This document shows positions 38,706-49,003 of a stretch of 64,000 nucleotides of DNA, one piece after another. The notes beneath the pieces are model-generated. The model ran no database searches and was not told the DNA's origin. It saw only the letters and a list, made by a program, of their open reading frames with translations. The translations under genes were made by a program, and so were the position numbers. The stretch lies in assembly GCF_014652835.1 (NCBI RefSeq), contig NZ_BMZO01000001.1, forward strand, positions 1-64,000, given 5' to 3'. Within the stretch, counting starts at the first letter, position 1, and each line of letters starts with the position of its first letter. This DNA is from Limoniibacter endophyticus. Lineage in GTDB: Bacteria; Pseudomonadota; Alphaproteobacteria; Rhizobiales; Rhizobiaceae.

Positions 38706-40219
38706 TGACCGATTGGCCCATTCTTTCCGCGGTCACCTTCCTTCCACTCGTTGGCGCGCTGATCATTCTTCTGATCCGTGACGAAGGGGCGGCGTCGGTT
38801 CGCAACATCCGTAACGTGGCGCTGCTCACGACGATCATCACCTTTATCCTGTCGCTGTTCATCTGGATCGGTTTCGACCAGACGAATCCGGGCTTCCAGT
38901 TCGTGGAAGAAGCCGAGTGGCTAGGCGGCAATATCGGCTACCGCATGGGCGTCGACGGCATTTCCATGCTCTTCGTCATCCTGACGACGTTCCTTATGCC
39001 CATCTGCATTCTCGCCAGCTGGGTTTCGATCGAAAAGCGCATCAAGGATTACATGATCGCGTTTCTGATCCTGGAAACGTTGATGATCGGTGTGTTCACC
39101 GCGCTCGACCTGATGCTCTTCTACGTCTTCTTCGAGGCGGGCCTCATTCCGATGTTCATCATCATCGGCGTGTGGGGCGGCAAACGCCGCGTCTATGCTT
39201 CCTACAAGTTCTTCCTGTATACGCTGCTTGGCTCCGTGCTGATGCTGCTTGCCATCATGGCCATGTATTGGAATGCCGGCACGACCGACATTCGCGTATT
39301 GCTCGAGCATGATTTCCCGGCCGGTATGCAAACATGGCTCTGGCTGGCCTTCTTCGCCTCCTTCGCGGTAAAGATGCCGATGTGGCCCGTTCATACCTGG
39401 CTGCCGGATGCGCACGTGGAAGCGCCAACCGCAGGCTCGGTACTCCTTGCAGGCATTCTTCTGAAGCTTGGCGGTTACGGGTTCCTGCGCTTCTCGCTGC
39501 CGATGTTCCCGCTGGCTTCGGCCGACTTCGCTCCCTTTATCTTCACCTTGTCGGTGATTGGCATCATCTACACCTCGCTGGTTGCGCTGGTGCAGGAAGA
39601 CATGAAGAAGCTGATCGCCTATTCCTCGGTCGCGCACATGGGCTATGTCACCATGGGTATCTTCGCGATGAACCCGGAGGGTGTTCAGGGCGCAATCTTC
39701 CAGATGCTGTCGCATGGTATCGTCTCCGGCGCGCTGTTTCTCTGCGTCGGCGTCGTCTACGACCGGATGCATACGCGTGACATCGCAGCCTATGGCGGCC
39801 TCGTGCACAACATGCCGAAATATGCAGTCGTGTTCCTGATCTTCACCATGGCCAATGTCGGCCTGCCCGGCACGTCCGGCTTCGTCGGCGAGTTCCTGAC
39901 GCTGTTCGGCGTCTTCCAGGTCAACACGTGGGTAGCGTTCTTCGCTGCAACTGGTGTGATCTTGTCCGCAGCCTACGCACTGTGGCTCTATCGCCGGATC
40001 ATCTTCGGCGTGCTTTCCAAGGACAGCCTGAAGGGTTTGCTCGACCTGTCGCCGCGCGAACAGCTCATCATCTACCCGCTGGTGGTGCTGACAATTCTGT
40101 TCGGGTTCTACCCGACGCCGCTGATTGCGCCGACGGCTGCGTCCGTCAATGCGCTGATCGAAAATATCAATGCCTCGCTCGCAGCTGCATCGCAGCTCGC
40201 AGCGGTCGCCGCTCAGTAA
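38705..40219 (+). CDS. nuoM: NADH-quinone oxidoreductase subunit M
   Basis: This 504-residue antiporter-like proton-pumping subunit has [20 protein letters not shown] with the key Glu, [22 protein letters not shown], and [12 protein letters not shown] near the end. It is coupled to nuoL by a one-base overlap. Confidence 0.97.
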   Translation: MTDWPILSAVTFLPLVGALIILLIRDEGAASVRNIRNVALLTTIITFILSLFIWIGFDQTNPGFQFVEEAEWLGGNIGYRMGVDGISMLFVILTTFLMPICILASWVSIEKRIKDYMIAFLILETLMIGVFTALDLMLFYVFFEAGLIPMFIIIGVWGGKRRVYASYKFFLYTLLGSVLMLLAIMAMYWNAGTTDIRVLLEHDFPAGMQTWLWLAFFASFAVKMPMWPVHTWLPDAHVEAPTAGSVLLAGILLKLGGYGFLRFSLPMFPLASADFAPFIFTLSVIGIIYTSLVALVQEDMKKLIAYSSVAHMGYVTMGIFAMNPEGVQGAIFQMLSHGIVSGALFLCVGVVYDRMHTRDIAAYGGLVHNMPKYAVVFLIFTMANVGLPGTSGFVGEFLTLFGVFQVNTWVAFFAATGVILSAAYALWLYRRIIFGVLSKDSLKGLLDLSPREQLIIYPLVVLTILFGFYPTPLIAPTAASVNALIENINASLAAASQLAAVAAQ

Positions 40220-40236
40220 GAAGGGGCTTAACGCAA

Positions 40237-41676
40237 ATGACGCCGGAACTTCTTTCCGCCAGCCTTTTGATTGCGGCACCTGAATTGATCATCGCCATTG
40301 GTGCGTTGGCCCTTCTCATGGTCGGCGTGTTTATGGGCGAGAAATCGAGCGCGACCGTGACAGGTCTTGCTGTCGCCGTGCTTCTCGCCGCAGGGGCATG
40401 GATGCTCCTGTTCCCGACGAATGGCGATGCGTTCAATAATGCCTTCGTCAACGATTCCTTCGCACGCTTCATGAAGATCCTGACGCTGATCGGCTCGGTC
40501 GTCACGCTCGTCATGTCGGTGGGCTTCGCCAAGGCAGAGAAGTTCGACAAATTCGAATATCCGATCCTCGTCATGCTGGCGACGCTCGGCATGTTGCTGA
40601 TGGTTTCGGCCAATGACATGCTGTCGCTCTACATGGCGCTCGAATTGCAATCGCTCGCTCTCTACGTCGTTGCCGCCTTCAACCGCGAAAACGTTCGTTC
40701 GACCGAAGCGGGCCTCAAGTATTTTGTGCTAGGCGCTCTGTCTTCGGGCATGATGCTCTACGGTATTTCGTTGGTCTATGGCTACACCGGCCAGACGGGC
40801 TTCGAAGCAATCGCGACGGCTCTTGCGGGCGGCGAGCGCCAGCTTGGCCTTGTTTTCGGTCTCGTATTTGTGCTGGCTGGCCTCGCGTTCAAGATTTCGG
40901 CAGTGCCGTTCCACATGTGGACGCCGGATGTCTATGAGGGTGCGCCGACGCCGGTAACGGCGTTCTTCGCGGCTGCACCGAAGATGGCAGCCGTCGCACT
41001 GACCGTACGTGTCGTCATGACCGCGTTTGAACCAATCGCCGCAGACTGGCGCCAGATCGTCGTATTCATCGCGATAGCCTCCATGCTGCTTGGTTCCTTT
41101 GCTGCCATCGGCCAGAAGAACATAAAGCGACTGATGGCATATTCGTCCATCGGCCATATCGGCTTTGCGCTGGTCGGCCTTGCTGCCAACAGCGTGGAGG
41201 GCGTGCAGGGCGTTGCGCTTTACATGGCGATTTATCTCGCCATGACGCTCGGTACCTTCGCGCTCATTCTCGGAATGCGTCGCAAGGATGGCAATGTCGA
41301 AATGGTAGACGATCTGGCAGGCCTTGCCTCGACAAACAAGATGATGGCCGTAATCCTGACCATCCTCATGTTCTCATTGGCTGGTATCCCACCGTTCGCC
41401 GGCTTCTTCGCCAAATGGTACGTCTTCTCCGCGGCCATCAATGCCGAGCTTTATGGCTTGGCCGTCGTTGGTGTTCTGGCGTCTGTCGTGGGTGCATATT
41501 ACTATCTGCGCGTTATCAAGCTCATGTGGTTCGATGATGCGACGGGTAGCTTCGTACCGATGGCTGGCGAACTTCGCCTCGTTCTCGGTGCCTCCGGCGC
41601 ATTCGTGCTGCTCTATCCGCTCTTTGGCGGGTTGCTTGCAAGCTGGGCTTCGGCCGCCGCAGCGAGCTTTTTCTGA
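40237..41676 (+). CDS. nuoN: NADH-quinone oxidoreductase subunit N
   Basis: This 479-residue antiporter-like subunit completes the membrane arm. Visible are [20 protein letters not shown] with the key Glu, [28 protein letters not shown], and [18 protein letters not shown] 40237 follows AAGGGG by ten bases. It is the last nuo gene; birA follows 5 bases on. Confidence 0.97.
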   Translation: MTPELLSASLLIAAPELIIAIGALALLMVGVFMGEKSSATVTGLAVAVLLAAGAWMLLFPTNGDAFNNAFVNDSFARFMKILTLIGSVVTLVMSVGFAKAEKFDKFEYPILVMLATLGMLLMVSANDMLSLYMALELQSLALYVVAAFNRENVRSTEAGLKYFVLGALSSGMMLYGISLVYGYTGQTGFEAIATALAGGERQLGLVFGLVFVLAGLAFKISAVPFHMWTPDVYEGAPTPVTAFFAAAPKMAAVALTVRVVMTAFEPIAADWRQIVVFIAIASMLLGSFAAIGQKNIKRLMAYSSIGHIGFALVGLAANSVEGVQGVALYMAIYLAMTLGTFALILGMRRKDGNVEMVDDLAGLASTNKMMAVILTILMFSLAGIPPFAGFFAKWYVFSAAINAELYGLAVVGVLASVVGAYYYLRVIKLMWFDDATGSFVPMAGELRLVLGASGAFVLLYPLFGGLLASWASAAAASFF

Positions 41677-41681
41677 TCGAC

Positions 41682-42506
41682 ATGGCTTTTTCGCTGTCAC
41701 CCCGCGCTCTCGGGCAAGGCTATCGTCTGGAAGCCCATGAGAGCGTCGGTTCCACCAATGCACTGGCGCTAGAACACGCCATGTCAGGTGACGCCGGCAA
41801 GCTTTGGGTAGTGGCGAAAAAGCAGGAATCGGGCAGGGGACGGCGCGGACGCCCTTGGGAAACGCCGTCGGGTAATCTGGCGGCGACCGTCTTGATGGCG
41901 GGTGGCTTCGAACCGCGCCACGCTGCAACGCTTGGTTTTGTTGCCGGGCTTTCGCTTTCTGATGCACTGCAGGCCGCACTACCCGACCAGCGCATCGACA
42001 TGGCGCTGGACGGAGCTAACCATGACAAGAACCGTTTTACGTTGAAGTGGCCGAACGACGTGCTGGCCGATGGAGCCAAACTCTCCGGCATCCTGCTTGA
42101 ATCGACCATGCTGAAGAGTGACAAGATGGCGGTTGTCATCGGTATTGGCGTCAATGTGATCGCACATCCTGCCGACACGCCTTATCCAGCCACATCGCTG
42201 GCCGCGATGGGTTCGGACTTCGATGCAGAGGCACTTTTCCTTGCGCTTTCGGATGCCTGGGTCGATAACATGGCCTTATGGCGCGGCGGTGATGGCCTTT
42301 CGTCCATCCGCGACAAATGGCTCTCTCGCGCGGCTGGTCTCGGGGGAGAAGTGGCGGTAAAAACCGGTGAAACGATCACGCGCGGTATTTTCGAAACCAT
42401 CGATGAGGAATGCCGCTTCATTATTCGCACGGATGACGGTACGCGTGTGCCGATTGCCGCGGGCGATGTGCATTTTGGCGCGGTCGCGTCGGCAGGAGCT
42501 ATTTAG
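41682..42506 (+). CDS. birA: Biotin-[acetyl-CoA-carboxylase] ligase
   Basis: This 274-residue enzyme attaches biotin to the carboxylase carrier protein. It has ESVGSTNALALEHA, QESGRGRRGRPWETPSGNL (biotinyl-AMP site) and LKWPNDVLADGAKLSGILLES. The N-terminal DNA-binding repressor domain of E. coli BirA is absent, so it is a ligase only. It is a tail gene of the nuo operon, as in many rhizobia. Confidence 0.95.
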   Translation: MAFSLSPRALGQGYRLEAHESVGSTNALALEHAMSGDAGKLWVVAKKQESGRGRRGRPWETPSGNLAATVLMAGGFEPRHAATLGFVAGLSLSDALQAALPDQRIDMALDGANHDKNRFTLKWPNDVLADGAKLSGILLESTMLKSDKMAVVIGIGVNVIAHPADTPYPATSLAAMGSDFDAEALFLALSDAWVDNMALWRGGDGLSSIRDKWLSRAAGLGGEVAVKTGETITRGIFETIDEECRFIIRTDDGTRVPIAAGDVHFGAVASAGAI

Positions 42507-42548
42507 GCGTTCCGGCAAAAGCGGCATCGATTTTGCCTTCGGAGGACA

Positions 42549-42674
42549 ATGGAGCAGTCTGCACCTGCGGAACTGTTCAAGAAATTTGCTGCCTTAGCAG
42601 CCAATCCCGCCGTGACGTTCTTCCAGGCGTCGCGGCGGTCATATCATATGGAAGACCAGAGAAACGCCGCATAA
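42549..42674 (+). CDS. Possible 41-residue small protein between birA and rnj
   Basis: An ATG at 42549 with GGAGGA just upstream (spacing 3) opens a 41-codon frame: MEQSAPAELFKKFAALAANP, then a basic patch (ASRRSYH) and a polar end. The stop is 58 bases before rnj, in the same direction and in the same transcript as its neighbours. The first half could be a short amphipathic helix. No family is recognised. It may be real or a chance frame. Confidence 0.4.
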   Translation: MEQSAPAELFKKFAALAANPAVTFFQASRRSYHMEDQRNAA

Positions 42675-42731
42675 GCTGCAGAGACAGCGCGGCATGCAAG
42701 GTGGCGAAAGAAAGCCGCCAAAAGGAAAAAA

Positions 42732-44405
42732 ATGACTGAAAACGATAATTCCGAGCTGGTTTTTGTTCCGCTCGGTGGTGTCGGCGAGATCGGCATGAAC
42801 CTCGCCCTTTACGGATTTGGCCCTGCCTCGCACCGTGAATATCTTCTGGTGGACTGCGGCGTCACTTTTCCCGGTCCGGACCTGCCAGGTGTCGATCTGG
42901 TGCTGCCCGATATTAACTTTGTGCTGAAGCACAAGGATCGCCTGCGCGGCATGATCATCACCCACGCACATGAAGACCATTACGGCGCCGTGCTCGACCT
43001 GTGGCCGCGTTTGCGTGTGCCGCTTTACGCAACGCCATTCTGCGCCGGACTGCTCGAGGCAAAGGCGGAGGGCGAAGCCGGCGCACCCGAGATCAAGGTC
43101 AACGTCTTCAAGGGAGGAGAGCGCTTCAATGTCGGGCCTTTCGAGATCGAAGCGATTGACGTGACGCACTCGATCCCGGAACCTGTAGCGCTGGCGATTA
43201 CCACGCCGGCCGGCACGGTTGTGCATACCGGAGACTGGAAGATCGATCCCACACCATCGCTTGGACCAATCACCAACGGTCAGCGCTTCACCGAGCTGGG
43301 CGACAAGGGCGTGCTGGCACTGATCTGCGATTCCACCAACGCACTGCGTGAAGGCGTCTCGCCATCGGAGGCGGATGTCGAGGTAGGACTGCGCGACTTG
43401 ATCACCGACGCGCCGGGACGTGTCGTCATCACGACGTTCTCTTCCAATGTTGGACGCATTCGTTCCATTGCCAAGGCGGCGCAGGATGCGGGTCGTCAAA
43501 CGCTTCTGCTTGGTCGCTCGATCAAGCGTGTCGTCGAAGTGGCGGGCGAACTTGGTTACATGGAAGGCCTGTCGGACTTCATCGCCGAGGACGAATATGG
43601 CTATATTCCGCGCGAGAATCTCGTCGTGATCTGCACAGGCTCGCAAGGCGAAAACCGCGCTGCACTTGCCAAGCTGGCACGCGATGAAATGCGCCATGTT
43701 TCGGTAGCGGCCGGCGATACGGTCGTGTTTTCTTCGCGCGCCATTCCGGGCAACGAAAAGGAAATCGGGGGCATCAAGAACCAGTTCATCGATCGTGGCA
43801 TCCGTGTTGTCGAAGACGGCAGCGAATATCTGGTCCATGTGTCGGGCCACCCGCGGCGCAGCGAACTGAAGCAGATGTATGAATGGGTGCGCCCGAAGAT
43901 CGCCGTTCCCGTACATGGGGAGGCTGCTCATCTGACCGGCCATGCAGCCTTTGCAGCACAGCTTGGCGTGCCGACCGTCGCCCGCGTGCGCAATGGAGAC
44001 ATGATTCGCCTGTGGCCGGGACAGCCGGAAGTTGTCGCGGAAGTGCCTTTTGGGCGCATCTACAAGGACGGGCGGGTGATCGGCAATGAAGACCAGGTGG
44101 GCGTACGCGACCGTCGCAAGCTCTCCTTTGCCGGGCACGTGGCGGTCAACGTCGTCCTCGACGAAAAGCTGCGCCTGAATGGCGATCCAGACATTGTTTC
44201 GATCGGTGTGGCCGAAAAGAACGTGAAGGGCGTCTATCTCGACGAGTTGATGCTGGAAGCCGCGGTCAGCGCCGTCGATTCGATTCCGCGTGTGCGTCGC
44301 AAGGACCTCGATCTGGTGCAGGAAGCGGTGCGCCGGGCCGTGCGGGCCGCCGCCAACGAGCATTGGGGCAAGAAGCCGCTGGTGACGGTGTTCGTCACCC
44401 AGTGA
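42732..44405 (+). CDS. rnj: Ribonuclease J
   Basis: This 557-residue metallo-beta-lactamase/beta-CASP RNase has zinc motif ITHAHEDHYGAVLDLWPR (HxHxDH), HTGDWKIDP, and the beta-CASP part with STNALREGVSPSE, VSGHPRRSELKQMYEWVRP and VHGEAAHLTGHA. RNase J has 5' exonuclease and endonuclease activity and works beside RNase E in this order. The ATG follows AAGGAAAA. A terminator hairpin follows at once. Confidence 0.95.
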   Translation: MTENDNSELVFVPLGGVGEIGMNLALYGFGPASHREYLLVDCGVTFPGPDLPGVDLVLPDINFVLKHKDRLRGMIITHAHEDHYGAVLDLWPRLRVPLYATPFCAGLLEAKAEGEAGAPEIKVNVFKGGERFNVGPFEIEAIDVTHSIPEPVALAITTPAGTVVHTGDWKIDPTPSLGPITNGQRFTELGDKGVLALICDSTNALREGVSPSEADVEVGLRDLITDAPGRVVITTFSSNVGRIRSIAKAAQDAGRQTLLLGRSIKRVVEVAGELGYMEGLSDFIAEDEYGYIPRENLVVICTGSQGENRAALAKLARDEMRHVSVAAGDTVVFSSRAIPGNEKEIGGIKNQFIDRGIRVVEDGSEYLVHVSGHPRRSELKQMYEWVRPKIAVPVHGEAAHLTGHAAFAAQLGVPTVARVRNGDMIRLWPGQPEVVAEVPFGRIYKDGRVIGNEDQVGVRDRRKLSFAGHVAVNVVLDEKLRLNGDPDIVSIGVAEKNVKGVYLDELMLEAAVSAVDSIPRVRRKDLDLVQEAVRRAVRAAANEHWGKKPLVTVFVTQ

Positions 44406-44413
44406 TAAGAAAC

Positions 44414-44440
44414 AAGGGCTGCCGAATGGCGGCCCTTTTG
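44414..44440 (+). terminator. Rho-independent terminator after rnj
   Basis: A 10-pair stem (AAGGGCTGCC with GGCGGCCCTT, one T-G pair) has a GAAT loop and is followed by TTTTG. It starts 9 bases after the rnj stop. Confidence 0.8.
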
Positions 44441-44484
44441 CTTTCTACATTGCTATACAATGATCAAAGTCCGGGAGGAAACAT

Positions 44485-44889
44485 ATGATCGGTCGTTTGA
44501 ACCACGTCGCCATTGCCGTGCCGGATCTCGCGGCAGCTGTGAAAACTTATGAGGCGGCGCTGGGAGCCAGGGTGAGCGCCCCGCAGGTTTTGCCGGAGCA
44601 CGGCGTCACGGTGGTTTTCATAGATCTGGGGAATAGCAAGGTGGAGCTTCTGGAGCCTCTGGGAGAGAATTCGACAATTGCGGCATTCATCGAACGCAAT
44701 CCGACCGGCGGCATGCACCACATCTGCTACGAAGTGGAGGATATTGCAACGGCGCGGGAGCGGTTGATGGCGCAGGGCGCGCGCGTGCTTGGCGACGGCA
44801 ATCCCAAGATCGGGGCGCATGGCAAGCCCGTTCTCTTCCTGCATCCTAAGGATTTCAATGGCACGCTGGTGGAACTCGAAGAGGTTTGA
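44485..44889 (+). CDS. mce: Methylmalonyl-CoA epimerase
   Basis: This 134-residue VOC-fold epimerase interconverts the (R) and (S) forms of methylmalonyl-CoA in propionate use. The metal His is in LNHVAIAVPDL, followed by GNSKVELLEPLGENSTIAAF, GGMHHICYEVEDI and the final Glu in GTLVELEE. The ATG follows GGGAGG. A DUF1467 gene starts 3 bases after the stop. Confidence 0.95.
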   Translation: MIGRLNHVAIAVPDLAAAVKTYEAALGARVSAPQVLPEHGVTVVFIDLGNSKVELLEPLGENSTIAAFIERNPTGGMHHICYEVEDIATARERLMAQGARVLGDGNPKIGAHGKPVLFLHPKDFNGTLVELEEV

Positions 44890-44892
44890 ACG

Positions 44893-45165
44893 ATGACGAT
44901 CTTTTCCGCAGTCGCCGTCTATTTCGTGATCTGGTGGACGGTGCTTTTCGCCAGCATTCCGTTCGGGCTACGCACGCAGGAAGAAGAGGGGAGCGTGATA
45001 CCTGGCACCACTGCGAGCGCTCCGGCGGGTTCGCATATGCGTCGCGTCGTCATTCGCAACAGCATCGTTGCGGCACTCATCTATGGAGCTCTCTACGGGG
45101 GCAATTACTGGCTTGGGTGGAGCCTCGATGATTTGCCGAGAATAATTCCTGATTTTCCTGACTGA
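44893..45165 (+). CDS. DUF1467-family membrane protein
   Basis: This 90-residue protein has two transmembrane helices (about 4-22 and 56-75). The DUF1467 start AVYFVIWWTVLFASIPFGLRTQEEEG is followed by a short loop and RRVVIRNSIVAALIYG. The family is found in alphaproteobacteria, often next to mce and proS as here. Its function is unknown. Confidence 0.9.
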   Translation: MTIFSAVAVYFVIWWTVLFASIPFGLRTQEEEGSVIPGTTASAPAGSHMRRVVIRNSIVAALIYGALYGGNYWLGWSLDDLPRIIPDFPD

Positions 45166-45185
45166 GGGAGGATCTGCTGTACAAC

Positions 45186-45217
45186 AAAAAATGCGAGGCC
45201 GAAGCCTCGCATTTTTA
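45186..45217 (+). terminator. Rho-independent terminator after the mce-DUF1467 pair
   Basis: A stem ATGCGAGGC / GCCTCGCAT with a CGAA loop is flanked by AAAAA and TTTTT (extending the stem), 20 bases after the stop. Confidence 0.9.
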
Positions 45218-45687
45218 TTGGAAAAGATTTGGTCTGAAGTTCTCTTCCTTTCTTAAAAAGGCGGCAGCGGGTTAGCGCGCCAGAACTTCGATTCCTCCCA
45301 AAACCTGACCATTTCATAGGCAGATTTCTCTGCCATTCTCTTTTCCAGGTTAAATTTAGGATATTTTTTACGCAGGAGTCATCAAAAAATTGTGCTGCGC
45401 TGCACAAAATAAATGCATTGTATCGCAATACAAATGTTCATCCGATGACGATAGATGCCAACTTGTCGCGGCCGCCATAAAATTTGCGCGACTACAGTTT
45501 TTGAAACTGCCTTGCTCCGGATCGCGGCTTTCCATTCTGCCTTGAAATGGCTATGAAACCGGGACAAGAAACCATACCGCGCTAGTGATTCATGGTGCCT
45601 GGAAGGCACGGGAGTCGGATCGCGTCAGCGGGCATCCGGAAAATCGATCCGTTTCAGCCCGCATTGTTCAGACGAATGGGATTTTAC
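45218..45687. promoter_or_regulatory. Leader region upstream of proS
   Basis: These 470 bases, part of them A/T-rich, have no credible gene. Two small palindromes lie side by side: TTGTGC-N6-GCACAA (45390-45407) and TTGTAT-CGCA-ATACAA (45418-45433). These could be protein-binding sites or small hairpins. The promoter for proS-lolCD must lie here. No RNA family was recognised. Confidence 0.4.
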
Positions 45688-47025
45688 ATGCGCCTTTCGC
45701 GTTTTTTTCTGCCGATCTTGAAGGAAAACCCCCGTGAGGCTGAAATCGTCTCGCACCGCCTGATGCTGCGCGCCGGTATGATCCGCCAGCAGGGGCAGGG
45801 CTCTGTTTCCTGGCTGCCGTTGGGGAAACGCGTTCTGGACAAGGTCTGCGCGATCATCCGCGAGGAGCAGGATCGCTCCGGCGCGCAAGAAATCCTCATG
45901 CCGACCATCCAATCAGCCGATCTTTGGCGCGAAAGCGGTCGCTATGATGCCTATGGCAAGGAGATGCTGCGCATCAAGGACCGCAACGACCGCGACATGC
46001 TGTTTGGCCCGACCAATGAGGAGATGGTGACGGATATTTTCCGGGCCTATGTAAAGTCCTACAAGGACCTGCCGTTGAACCTCTACCATATCCAGTGGAA
46101 ATATCGCGACGAGATCCGTCCGCGCTTCGGCGTCATGCGTTCGCGCGAGTTTCTGATGAAGGACGCCTATTCCTTCGATATTGACTATGACGCAGCGCGA
46201 TCTGCGTATAATCGCATGTTCATTGCATATTTGCGTACTTTTGCGCGTATGGGCCTGAAGGCGGTGCCAATGCGCGCCGATACCGGGCCAATCGGCGGTG
46301 ATCTCAGCCATGAATTCATCGTTCTGGCTGAAACCGGCGAAAGCCAGGTCTTCTGCCACAAGGATTATCTTGAATTCGCTATCCCTGGCGAAGACACTGA
46401 TTTCAGCGATATCGAAGCAATGGAGAAGACGGTCCGGCACTGGACCTCGCTCTACGCGGCGACTGACGAGATGCACGATGAAACTGCCTGGAATGCGCTT
46501 CCAGACGACGTCAAAATTGATGCGCGGGGCATCGAGGTCGGCCATATCTTCCACTTCGGGGAGAAATATTCCGCGCCGATGGGCGCGTCGGTAACGGGGC
46601 CGGACGGTAAGGAGCACAATGTTTCGATGGGTTCCTACGGGATCGGTCCAAGCCGTCTGCTCGGCGCGTTGATCGAAGCCAATCATGACGAGAACGGCAT
46701 TATCTGGCCGGAATCGGTTGCGCCATTCGATATCGCCCTGATCAACATGAAGGCGGGCGATGCGGAATGCGACGCAGTTTGCGAGAAGCTCTACGCTGCC
46801 TTCACAGAGAAGAAGCGTGACGTACTTTACGACGACACCGATCAGCGTGCTGGCGGCAAATTCGCGACTGCGGACCTGATCGGCCTGCCATGGCAGGTAA
46901 TCATCGGCCCGCGCGGCGTTGCCAGCGGCGAAGTCGAAGTGAAGCACCGCCGCAGTGGCGAACGCTTCAACGTTTCGCTCGACCGCGTGGTCGACGAAGT
47001 TCTCGCACGGAGCAACAAGGCGTAA
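45688..47025 (+). CDS. proS: Prolyl-tRNA synthetase (short alphaproteobacterial type)
   Basis: This 445-residue class II synthetase charges tRNA-Pro. Motif 2 is [31 protein letters not shown], and motif 3 is in [19 protein letters not shown]. It lacks the roughly 180-residue editing insertion of long bacterial ProS, as usual in alphaproteobacteria. The first active-site loop reads [13 protein letters not shown], where QQSAGIYSWLPLG-like sequences are commoner. ATG 45688 gives [15 protein letters not shown]. The stop overlaps the lolC ATG (TAATG). Confidence 0.96.
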   Translation: MRLSRFFLPILKENPREAEIVSHRLMLRAGMIRQQGQGSVSWLPLGKRVLDKVCAIIREEQDRSGAQEILMPTIQSADLWRESGRYDAYGKEMLRIKDRNDRDMLFGPTNEEMVTDIFRAYVKSYKDLPLNLYHIQWKYRDEIRPRFGVMRSREFLMKDAYSFDIDYDAARSAYNRMFIAYLRTFARMGLKAVPMRADTGPIGGDLSHEFIVLAETGESQVFCHKDYLEFAIPGEDTDFSDIEAMEKTVRHWTSLYAATDEMHDETAWNALPDDVKIDARGIEVGHIFHFGEKYSAPMGASVTGPDGKEHNVSMGSYGIGPSRLLGALIEANHDENGIIWPESVAPFDIALINMKAGDAECDAVCEKLYAAFTEKKRDVLYDDTDQRAGGKFATADLIGLPWQVIIGPRGVASGEVEVKHRRSGERFNVSLDRVVDEVLARSNKA

Positions 47026-48299
47026 TGGCTGAAACGAAGGCAGTATCCTCGAGGCCGTTTTCGGCATTCGAGCGCATGGTAGCGTGGCGCTATTTGCGTT
47101 CGCGCCGCAAGGAGGCGGTGATTTCGGTGATCGCGTCTATCTCCTTCATAGGCATCATGCTGGGCGTGGCGACGTTGATTATCGTCATGGCAGTGATGAA
47201 CGGCTTCCGTGAAGAACTGCTGACACGCATCCTTGGCATTAATGGTCATCTGATTGTCCAGCCGGTGGATACGCCGCTTGATGACTACGAGGCGGTTGCA
47301 CAGCGTATCGCCGGCGTCAACGGCGTACGCATCGCCATGCCGATCGTCGAGGGGCAGGTCTTTGCTTCGGGGGCGGTGGGCGCTGGCACGGGCGCACTGG
47401 TACGCGGCGTGAAGGGCGAGGACCTCGCCAAGATCGATCTCGTCGCCAAAAATCTTCGCTTCGGCTCGCTGGAAGAGTTCCGCGGCGAGGGAGTGGCGAT
47501 CGGATCACGCATGGCCAATAATCTCGGTCTGGAAATAGGCGATCTGATCACGCTCTATTCTCCACAGGGCGACGTGACGCCGCTCGGCACGACGCCGCGG
47601 GTGAAATCCTACCCGATCAATGCGATCTTCGAGATCGGAATGTCGGAGTATGATGCCTCGATCATCTTCATGCCGCTCGACGAAGCGCAGCTTTTCTTTA
47701 ATAGCGAGGGGCGTGTCGGGTCGCTCGAGCTCTACGTCAACAATCCTGACAATGTTTCCTCACTCCGCTCGGCTGTGGAGGCGGCTGCGCAACGACCGGT
47801 CTATCTGACCGAATGGCGCGAGCGCAACCAGACGCTGTTCTCGGCGCTTCAGGTCGAGCGCAACGTCATGTTCATGATCCTGACACTGATCGTGCTCGTC
47901 GCCGCGCTCAATATCATTTCCGGGCTGATCATGCTGGTGAAGGACAAGAGCCACGACATCGCCATTCTGCGCACCATGGGCGCAACGTCCGGGGCGATCC
48001 TGCGTATCTTCGTCATGACGGGGGCGGCGATCGGTATTACCGGAACATTGGCCGGATTCGGTCTTGGCATGCTTGTCTGCGCAAATATTGAACGCATTCG
48101 CCAATTCTTCTCCTGGCTTTCCGGCCAGACGCTGTTCGACCCGGAGCTCTACTTCCTGAGCCAGCTTCCGGCCCGCATCGACATGGGCGAAACGCTCTCC
48201 GTGCTTTTGATGGCGCTGGTCCTGTCTTTCCTGGCAACGATCTTCCCGGCCTGGCGCGCAGCGCGTTTAGACCCGGTTGAAGCTTTGAGGTATGAATAA
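47025..48299 (+). CDS. lolC: Lipoprotein-releasing ABC transporter permease (LolC/E family)
   Basis: This 424-residue permease has four transmembrane helices. The first is near 27-50 ([28 protein letters not shown]) and three lie in the C-terminal third, with a large periplasmic domain between. It extracts lipoproteins for transfer to LolA. Only one permease gene is present, so a homodimer (LolF-like) is likely. It overlaps proS and lolD by one base each (TAATG). Confidence 0.95.
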   Translation: MAETKAVSSRPFSAFERMVAWRYLRSRRKEAVISVIASISFIGIMLGVATLIIVMAVMNGFREELLTRILGINGHLIVQPVDTPLDDYEAVAQRIAGVNGVRIAMPIVEGQVFASGAVGAGTGALVRGVKGEDLAKIDLVAKNLRFGSLEEFRGEGVAIGSRMANNLGLEIGDLITLYSPQGDVTPLGTTPRVKSYPINAIFEIGMSEYDASIIFMPLDEAQLFFNSEGRVGSLELYVNNPDNVSSLRSAVEAAAQRPVYLTEWRERNQTLFSALQVERNVMFMILTLIVLVAALNIISGLIMLVKDKSHDIAILRTMGATSGAILRIFVMTGAAIGITGTLAGFGLGMLVCANIERIRQFFSWLSGQTLFDPELYFLSQLPARIDMGETLSVLLMALVLSFLATIFPAWRAARLDPVEALRYE

Positions 48300-49003
48300 T
48301 GGCCAAGTCGACCGTTGTTCTCGAGGTCAAAAATGTCGAGCGCCACTATGCGCAGGGTGAAAAGAAGCTGACCATTCTGAATGGGGCCAATCTCACGCTG
48401 AAGCGTGGGGAGATGGTGGCGCTTGTCGCGCCCTCGGGCTCCGGAAAGTCGACGCTGTTGCACATGGCGGGCTTGCTCGAAAAACCCGACGCCGGCGAGG
48501 TCATCATCGGCGGACGCTCCTGCGGAACGCTGTCGGACGACGCACGCACGGCGATCCGCCGCAACGACATAGGCTTTGTCTATCAATTCCACCATCTGTT
48601 GCCGGAATTCAGTGCTCTTGAAAATGTGATGTTGCCGCAGCTCGTTCATGGGCTTCCCAAAAAGGATGCTGCCGAGCGCGCACAGCAATTGCTGGAGTAT
48701 ATGCGTATCGGAGCCCGTGCGAAGCACCGTCCGACCGAGTTGTCGGGCGGCGAGCAGCAGCGTGTGGCAATTGCACGGGCGGTTGCAAACGCTCCGCTTC
48801 TACTTCTTGCCGACGAACCGACCGGCAATCTGGACCCAGTGACCGCTGGCTATGTGTTCGAGGCGCTAGGCGCCCTGGTCAAACAGTCTGGTCTCTGCGC
48901 GCTTATAGCCACCCATAATCACGAGCTTGCCTCGCGGATGGACCGCGGCGTTACACTGCACAAGGGGAAGCTTGTGGAGTGGAAGCCAGCCCTCTCCTTG
49001 TGA
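48299..49003 (+). CDS. lolD: Lipoprotein-releasing ABC transporter ATPase
   Basis: This 234-residue ATPase has Walker [10 protein letters not shown], a Q loop at [18 protein letters not shown], signature [14 protein letters not shown], Walker [13 protein letters not shown] and the H loop IATHNHE. It powers the adjacent LolC/E-type permease. A long non-coding gap follows, where related genomes often have dnaE; dnaE is not in this window. Confidence 0.96.
   Translation: MAKSTVVLEVKNVERHYAQGEKKLTILNGANLTLKRGEMVALVAPSGSGKSTLLHMAGLLEKPDAGEVIIGGRSCGTLSDDARTAIRRNDIGFVYQFHHLLPEFSALENVMLPQLVHGLPKKDAAERAQQLLEYMRIGARAKHRPTELSGGEQQRVAIARAVANAPLLLLADEPTGNLDPVTAGYVFEALGALVKQSGLCALIATHNHELASRMDRGVTLHKGKLVEWKPALSL

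Noticed and set aside
45592-45687. Longer N terminus of ProS from a GTG/ATG further upstream
   Set aside because: The 32 extra residues match nothing in ProS, and MRLSRFFLP is the usual start.
45200-45687. Possible small RNA gene in the proS leader
   Set aside because: Only two short hairpins are seen; no known RNA family pattern and no promoter/terminator pair to define a transcript.
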